Part shown: positions 40,110-44,965 of the stretch, piece after piece
Layout: every line of letters starts with the position of its first letter
How positions within the stretch are numbered: position 1 is the first letter of the stretch
NCBI GenBank assembly: GCA_964504285.1
Contig: CAZDDZ010000012.1
Coordinates: 1-44,965 of the forward strand
DNA from: Pseudoflavonifractor sp964504285
Lineage (GTDB): Bacteria > Bacillota > Clostridia > Oscillospirales > Oscillospiraceae
Reading direction: 5' to 3'
DNA length: 44,965 bases
Program-made: the position numbers and the translations under genes
Notes under the pieces: model-generated
Databases searched by the model: none
What the model was told of the DNA's origin: nothing
Seen by the model: the letters and a program-made list of their open reading frames with translations, nothing else

Positions 40110-41423
40110 ATGTCTCGCACGTTTATAACCAATGTCAGAATTATCGACGGTACCGGCGCGCCTGCAATTGAAAATGGCATGTACGTTTTCCTCAATCTGC
40201 CCGAGAAGTTCAACGAAGATGTCGTTGAGTATGTGGGTGAGATGAACGAGGAGGTGCTGAAAAAGGCGGCAGACGGGGACAATGTCCTGGATCTAAAGGG
40301 CTACACCATGCTGCCGGGGCTGATCAACTGCCACTCGCACCTGGATTTGATGCTGCCCTACAAAGAGCTGGGCAACGACTATGATGAGTATGGCCCCGCT
40401 TACCGCACCCTGATGGCTTACCGCCGGGCCGCCGAGGCATTGGATTGCGGCGTTACCACCATTCGCAATGTGGCCATTCCCGACGACATTGACATTGCTC
40501 TGCGCAAGGCTATTGATAAGAACATGCTTTGCGGCCCCAACATTGTGGCATGCGGGTATGGCTTTGTGGCCCACGGCGGCCACGGCAGCGACGAAAATTC
40601 CGTGGTGATGTGCTCCGGGCCTGACGAGTTCCGCAAAGAAGTGCGCAAGCAGATTGCCCGGGGCGCCGACCAGATCAAGATGATGTACACCGGCGGCATG
40701 GCTTCGGCCAACGAAGGTCTGTGCGATATGCAGATGACCGACGAGGAGGTCTCCGCCGTGGTGGACATTGCCCACCGTGCGGGCAAGAAGGTCTGCGCGC
40801 ACCTCTCCAACGACAAGGCCATTTACCGCTCCGTGGAGCTGGGAGTGGACTCCATTGAGCACGGCTACACTCTCTCAGAGGAGACCGCCAAGCTCATGGC
40901 CGAGAAGGGCAGCTATTTTGTGCCCACGGTCTCTGTTTCCTCCAGCGACGACTATCTGATTGCCCACGGATGCCCCAAGCACCAGGTGGAAAAGGGCCGC
41001 GAGGCCGCCCAGACCCACCGCACCGGCGTGGGGTATGCCCACAAGCACGGCGTCAAAATTTGTGTCGGTACCGACCTTCTGCCCTCTGACCCTGTTGACG
41101 GTACCAACGCCACCGTCCGTGAGGTAGAGTTCCTGGTTCAGTGCGGACTTTCCCCCCTGGAGGCCATTAAGGCCGCCACCAGCACCGGCGCGGAGCTGTG
41201 CGGTATGGCCGATAAGGTGGGCACCCTTAAGCCCGGCACCTATGGTGACTTTATTGTGGTAGAGGGCAAGCCCGACGAAAATATTGCCGACCTGCGCAAT
41301 CTCCGTCTGGTTGCCAAGCACTGCCGCCTGATTTGGAGCACCATTCCCAAAATGACCGTGCGCCGCTTCAGCGTTCTGGGCCCCGGCTACAAAATGGAGG
41401 GCGGCACCTTCTGCAATTGGTAA
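40110..41423 (+). CDS. Amidohydrolase-superfamily metal-dependent hydrolase
   Basis: 437 residues from ATG 40110 (GAAGGGG upstream); an ATG six bases earlier is too close. Metal site: H75 and H77 (NCHSHLD), K190 (QIKMMYTGG, the likely carboxylated Lys), H231 (CAHLSN), H251 (SIEHGYT) and D322 (GTDLLPSD). That set is typical of the imidazolonepropionase / Xaa-Pro dipeptidase-like group of binuclear or mononuclear amidohydrolases, which open amide or lactam bonds in small amino-acid derivatives. First gene of an operon with a GntP permease and an aminotransferase. Confidence 0.9.
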   Translation: MSRTFITNVRIIDGTGAPAIENGMYVFLNLPEKFNEDVVEYVGEMNEEVLKKAADGDNVLDLKGYTMLPGLINCHSHLDLMLPYKELGNDYDEYGPAYRTLMAYRRAAEALDCGVTTIRNVAIPDDIDIALRKAIDKNMLCGPNIVACGYGFVAHGGHGSDENSVVMCSGPDEFRKEVRKQIARGADQIKMMYTGGMASANEGLCDMQMTDEEVSAVVDIAHRAGKKVCAHLSNDKAIYRSVELGVDSIEHGYTLSEETAKLMAEKGSYFVPTVSVSSSDDYLIAHGCPKHQVEKGREAAQTHRTGVGYAHKHGVKICVGTDLLPSDPVDGTNATVREVEFLVQCGLSPLEAIKAATSTGAELCGMADKVGTLKPGTYGDFIVVEGKPDENIADLRNLRLVAKHCRLIWSTIPKMTVRRFSVLGPGYKMEGGTFCNW

Positions 41424-41497
41424 GGTTTTTATAGAGAATCGAAAGACGGCATGTGTGTGGTCTTAGATAAAAATGTGTTTGTGAAAGGGAGATGACC

Positions 41498-42793
41498 ATG
41501 GAAGTTCTCAGCTTTATCGGCATTGTTCTGGCACTGGTTCTCATTATCCTCGGCTCCTTACGGGGCTATTCCCTCATCCTGCTCTCCACGGTGGCGGCGC
41601 TGACCGTTGCAATTACCGGCGGCGTAAATGTATTTGAAGCCTATGCGGTCACCTATATGGGCGGCGTAGCCAATATGGTGCGGGCGCTGTTTCCCATTTT
41701 CCTGGGCGGCCAAATGTTTGGCAAAATGCTGGAAATGTCCGGACTGCCTATGTCGGTTGCCAACGCGGTCTTTAAGAAATTAGGCCCCTCCTCCGCCGTG
41801 GCCGCCGTCTATCTGGCCACCCTGGCCATGAGCGTGGGCGGTATCGACGTGTTCGTCATTATCTTTACCATGTACCCCCTGGCTGCCGCCTTCTTTAAGG
41901 CTGCCGGTATCTCCCGCAGCCTGATTCCCGGCTGCGTGCTGGGCGGCGCGGTTGCCATGCAGGTTCTGCCCGGTATGCCTATTAACAACATTGTTCTGCC
42001 CGCGAATGCCTTCGGCACCACCCCCATGGCTGGTCTCTGGATGGCCATCGTCGGCTTTATCATCGTAGGCGGCGGCAACCTCTGGTACCTCCACCGTGCC
42101 GGACAGAAGTACATTGCCAAGGGCGAGGGCTTTATTCCCCGCGAGGGCGATAAGGACGACGTGGATCTGAGCACCGAGGGCCTTCCCAACCCCTTCCTGC
42201 TCCTTATTCCCATGACCATCGTGGTTCTGCTTCTGAACCTGGTAGGCTGGCCCGCTTGGACGGCCCTGTTTATCGGCTGCGTAATTCTGGGCGTGATGTT
42301 CTGGAAGCGCATCGGCGGCTTCCATAAGATTGTCAATTCCATGGCTGAGGGCGCCAAGAACTCCATGTCCGTGATTCAGACCGCCGCCATTTGCGGTCTG
42401 GCTGCTGTGGTGGGTGTGGTTCCCGGTTACAATCTGCTGCTGGGTTTGCTGGAAAAGGCATCCTTCGGCAGCCCCTATGTACTGCTCTTTGTCTGCATCG
42501 CCGTTATTGCCGGCTTTACCGGCAGCGCCACCGGCGGCCTTGCCTTTGTGCTGGATAACTTCACCGACAAGCTGCTGGCCATGGGCGGAAACCCCTACGC
42601 GCTTACTCGTTTGGCTAATATTGCCCAGATTACCTTTGACTCCCTGCCCCATAACAGCGCCATTGTGCTCACCCTGTCCTACTGCGGCGTGACCCACAAG
42701 GACGGCTACAAGCACCTGTTCTTTGTTACCGTTGTTAGCACCACTCTGGCCACAATTGTCAACATCATTATGGCCCACCTGGGTATCATTTGA
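41498..42793 (+). CDS. GntP-family permease
   Basis: 431 residues; ATG at 41498, AAGGGAG six bases upstream. About twelve helices with family blocks GGQMFGKMLEMSGL, LPGMPINNIVLPANAFGT, GFTGSATGGLAFVLDN and SLPHNSAIVLTLSYCGVTH. GntP proteins are proton symporters for gluconate, idonate, D-serine (DsdX) or related hydroxy/amino acids; in this amidohydrolase/aminotransferase operon an amino-acid derivative is more likely than gluconate. Its stop overlaps the aminotransferase start (TGATG). Confidence 0.88.
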   Translation: MEVLSFIGIVLALVLIILGSLRGYSLILLSTVAALTVAITGGVNVFEAYAVTYMGGVANMVRALFPIFLGGQMFGKMLEMSGLPMSVANAVFKKLGPSSAVAAVYLATLAMSVGGIDVFVIIFTMYPLAAAFFKAAGISRSLIPGCVLGGAVAMQVLPGMPINNIVLPANAFGTTPMAGLWMAIVGFIIVGGGNLWYLHRAGQKYIAKGEGFIPREGDKDDVDLSTEGLPNPFLLLIPMTIVVLLLNLVGWPAWTALFIGCVILGVMFWKRIGGFHKIVNSMAEGAKNSMSVIQTAAICGLAAVVGVVPGYNLLLGLLEKASFGSPYVLLFVCIAVIAGFTGSATGGLAFVLDNFTDKLLAMGGNPYALTRLANIAQITFDSLPHNSAIVLTLSYCGVTHKDGYKHLFFVTVVSTTLATIVNIIMAHLGII

Positions 42794-44019
42794 TGGGCGC
42801 CCGGGATAAAATGCGCCCCCTGTTCCGCAAGCTGGACGGCGGGCTGTTCTCCAGTGCCACCAAGGCCGATGTGGGTGACGGCGCTGCAAAGTTTATTGAG
42901 GCGGGCGGCACCATGATGTGCTGGGCCGACCCCTTCTTCCCGGATCGGGTGATTCCCCAGGCTGTGCTGGACAAGTCCATGGAGGTCATTCAGCAGGGTG
43001 CCTCCTGCCACTATACCGCCCCCATCGGCAATGCCCAGCTCAAGGAAGTCATTGCTAAAAAAATTGAGCGGGACAACAAAATTAAGGTAGATCCCCAGCG
43101 CAATATTATCATCAATCCCGGCTCCGACGTAGGGCTTTACTTTGCCCTGACCCCCTTTATCGAGCCTGGGGACGAGGTGCTGGTGCACGATCCCAGCTAT
43201 CCCAGCAACTTTTTAGACCCCGAGCTTTTAAACGGCGTGGTGGTTAAGGTGCCCACCTTTGAGGAGGACAACTACCGCCTGCGGGTAGAGGAGTTTGAAA
43301 AGCGGCTCACCCCCAAGACCAAGATGGTGCTTCTCTCCTCCCCCAATAACCCCAATGGGCGGGTGTACACCCGCGAGGAGCTGACTGCCCTGGCGGAGTT
43401 CATCGTCAGGAACGACCTTATCTGCGTCTGCGACCAGGCCTTTGAGGACACGGTGTTTCCCGAGCACGAAATGGTATCCATTGCCGCCCTGCCCGGCATG
43501 TGGGAGCGCACACTCACGGTCTGTTCCTGCTCCAAGGGTATGGCCCTCAGCGGCTACCGGGTGGGCTATATTTTTGCCGATGATGTCATCATGGATGCCC
43601 TGTATGCCTCTGCCGTCAATATTCAGGGGGCGGCCAACACCATGGTGCAGATGGCTATGATTCCAGCCTACGAGGACCCCAGCTTTATGAAGGCCTATGT
43701 GGACGAGCAAAACGCCAGACGCCACTACGCCTACGAAAAGTTTAACGCCGTGCCCGGCGTGTCCATGCCGCTGATGGAGTCCGGCTTTTTTGGCTGGGTC
43801 AATGTCAGCCGACTGGGTGACTCGGGGGAAATTGTCTCTTACCTGGCCGAGGAGGCCAAGGTGCTCTGCAACGATGGCGCATTTTACGGCGAGCAGGGCA
43901 AGGGGCATCTGCGCATTATTTACGGCGTTTTTGCCGACCGGCAAAAGAGCTTTGACGGCATTGACCGCATCTGCGCTGCCCTTGCTAAACGCGCCGCCCA
44001 GCTGGGCATCACCGAATAA
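42793..44019 (+). CDS. PLP-dependent class I/II aminotransferase
   Basis: 408 residues; ATG overlaps the permease stop. Fold type I signatures: YTAPIGNAQLKEVIAKKI, SSPNNPNGRVY, PLP Schiff base K248 in CSCSKGMALSGYRVGY (R256), and the carboxylate Arg near HLRIIYG. The PLP-pyridine Asp is D214 in CDQAFEDTV, where position +3, normally Tyr (DxxY), is Phe217. It probably transfers the amino group of the product freed by the amidohydrolase to a keto acid. Substrate unknown. A hairpin terminator follows. Confidence 0.9.
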   Translation: MGARDKMRPLFRKLDGGLFSSATKADVGDGAAKFIEAGGTMMCWADPFFPDRVIPQAVLDKSMEVIQQGASCHYTAPIGNAQLKEVIAKKIERDNKIKVDPQRNIIINPGSDVGLYFALTPFIEPGDEVLVHDPSYPSNFLDPELLNGVVVKVPTFEEDNYRLRVEEFEKRLTPKTKMVLLSSPNNPNGRVYTREELTALAEFIVRNDLICVCDQAFEDTVFPEHEMVSIAALPGMWERTLTVCSCSKGMALSGYRVGYIFADDVIMDALYASAVNIQGAANTMVQMAMIPAYEDPSFMKAYVDEQNARRHYAYEKFNAVPGVSMPLMESGFFGWVNVSRLGDSGEIVSYLAEEAKVLCNDGAFYGEQGKGHLRIIYGVFADRQKSFDGIDRICAALAKRAAQLGITE

Positions 44020-44037
44020 AAAATCCTAAAATGGCTT

Positions 44038-44082
44038 ACATGCGACCTCCCCGGGATAGGTGTCCCCGGGAGGTCGCATGTT
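44038..44082 (+). terminator. Terminator of the amidohydrolase operon
   Basis: ACATGCGACCTCCC pairs with GGGAGGTCGCATGT across a GC-rich tip, followed by TTTATGTT, 19 bases after the aminotransferase stop. Confidence 0.8.
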
Positions 44083-44146
44083 TATGTTCAGCATACCCGG
44101 AGAAAGGCTCCCATCCCCGCTGTCTTTCTTTTTTATAAAAATGGTG

Positions 44147-44152
44147 TATAAT
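44147..44152 (+). promoter_or_regulatory. -10 box of the BI-1 family gene
   Basis: Perfect TATAAT 62 bases before the start; the -35 region is only T-rich (TTTCTT at about 44125). AAAGGAGGAATG is the ribosome site. Confidence 0.55.
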
Positions 44153-44214
44153 AACGATATAAAAACGCGTAGTATGCTTCTGACGCATGTTTTCTATAAA
44201 GGAGGAATGTAGCA

Positions 44215-44937
44215 ATGGAGCCCAACAAGAATAACCTTTACCCGAACGAGGGATATGGGGAGCGGTATGCTCCGGCTGAAACCATCGGACGCTATACGGC
44301 GAAGGCATTTTTATGGATGTTCGCCGGGCTGATGGTGACCTTTGCGGTGGCGGTTTTTATACCGGCCACACCACTGTTTGCCATGATTTTTTCCACCCCC
44401 TATCTCGCCATGGTGCTTTTGGTGGCGGAGGTTGCGGTGGTGTGGATTTTGGCGGGGCGTATTCATACCATGACGGTAGGCACGGCCACGGCCCTGTTTT
44501 TCCTCTATGCCATCCTCAACGGCGTTGTGTTTTCCGTCTACCTGCTGTTATTTGATTTACCCAGTCTGGTGCTGGTATTTGGCGCAACCGCCCTCTACTT
44601 TGGGGGTATGGCGGTCTTTGGCTACTGCACAAAGGTCGACCTGTCTCGGATGCGTGGGGTTTTGATTGGCGGCCTGATTTTCCTGATTGCCTTTGGGCTG
44701 CTGTCCATGTTTATCCCCGGGCTTCAGATGCTGGAGCGGGTTTACTGCCTTGTCGGTATTGCTATTTTCTTGGGCTTTACCGCTTATGACACCCAGAAAA
44801 TCCGCGCCTACTACAACGCCTATCAGGGTGACGCCAATATGCTCAAAAAAGCCTCTATTTTCTCCGCGCTTCAGCTTTATTTAGACTTTATTAACCTTTT
44901 TCTCTATCTGCTGCGCTTTCTGGGCAAAAGAAAGTAG
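44215..44937 (+). CDS. Bax inhibitor-1 / YbhL-YccA family membrane protein
   Basis: 240 residues. A soluble N-terminus (1-25) precedes seven hydrophobic helices, with the family's C-terminal pattern FTAYDTQKIRAYY (conserved Asp) and SALQLYLDFINLFLYLLR. BI-1/TMBIM proteins are inner-membrane pH-gated calcium leak channels (YetJ in B. subtilis); the bacterial role is not well settled. It stands alone with its own promoter after the catabolic island. Confidence 0.92.
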   Translation: MEPNKNNLYPNEGYGERYAPAETIGRYTAKAFLWMFAGLMVTFAVAVFIPATPLFAMIFSTPYLAMVLLVAEVAVVWILAGRIHTMTVGTATALFFLYAILNGVVFSVYLLLFDLPSLVLVFGATALYFGGMAVFGYCTKVDLSRMRGVLIGGLIFLIAFGLLSMFIPGLQMLERVYCLVGIAIFLGFTAYDTQKIRAYYNAYQGDANMLKKASIFSALQLYLDFINLFLYLLRFLGKRK

Positions 44938-44965
44938 GAATAATAGTAACCGCCCCCGCCATGAT

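Noticed and set aside
41780..42889. 369-codon minus-strand open frame opposite the GntP gene
   Set aside because: Antisense of membrane-protein codons; composition rich in Gly, His and Gln with no family.

Overview
The window reads as chromosomal DNA of an anaerobic, low-motility-signal Firmicute of the class Clostridia, most likely an Oscillospiraceae relative (Oscillibacter/Flavonifractor/Lawsonibacter type). This rests on codon and GC character, strong GGAGG-type ribosome sites, DUF4358 and RsiV-like lipoproteins with Thr/Pro linkers, a long single-chain PurL, and the style of the noncoding repeats. The genus is an inference; no rRNA gene is present.

Layout. 1-2.2 kb: two tandem SGNH-type surface proteins (the first cut by the window edge, the second with a BspA-like leucine-rich tail). 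2.5-10.4 kb, minus strand: a run of housekeeping and envelope genes (rlmD, a CorA-type transporter, DUF3783, a broken LOR/YxjI gene, the split threonine/serine exporter pair, a YjjG-type nucleotidase, an SGNH lipid/cell-wall hydrolase, two lipoproteins). 10.6-20.1 kb, plus strand: secA, a PgeF-type laccase-domain protein, an orphan oligopeptide-type binding lipoprotein and a 1232-residue PurL. 20.5-24.2 kb: an XRE membrane regulator, an M29 aminopeptidase, a tiny membrane protein and an orphan OmpR-type response regulator. 24.4-24.8 kb: a tRNA Met-Glu-Val operon with a consensus promoter and a GNRA-loop terminator.

From 25.4 kb to 44.0 kb the window becomes a catabolic island made of three modules, each with its own transporter class and its own regulator class: (1) LysR / FAD-dependent oxidoreductase / SLC13-type anion permease; (2) a TAXI-TRAP transporter followed by an enolase-superfamily sugar-acid dehydratase, a non-canonical DHDPS-family protein, KDPG aldolase and KDG kinase, with a separate YhcH-IclR pair; (3) a YheO-type regulator divergent from amidohydrolase / GntP permease / aminotransferase. 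Module 2 reads as uptake of an aldonic or uronic acid, dehydration to a 2-keto-3-deoxy acid, phosphorylation and cleavage to pyruvate and glyceraldehyde 3-phosphate. Modules 1 and 3 have recognisable enzyme classes but no assignable substrate. A BI-1 family membrane protein closes the window.

The most striking non-genic content is a set of at least seven short, non-coding, inverted-repeat-bounded elements (MITE-like) in three groups. Four share the tip TAGAGCGTTTCTGAAAAGT and have TA at both ends; two of them are nearly identical and lie 36 kb apart in opposite orientation. One 276-bp element with a perfect 23-bp terminal repeat and nested hairpins lies inside the broken LOR gene, and a diverged partial copy lies directly after the orphan response regulator. 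No transposase, prophage, CRISPR array or plasmid gene was seen.
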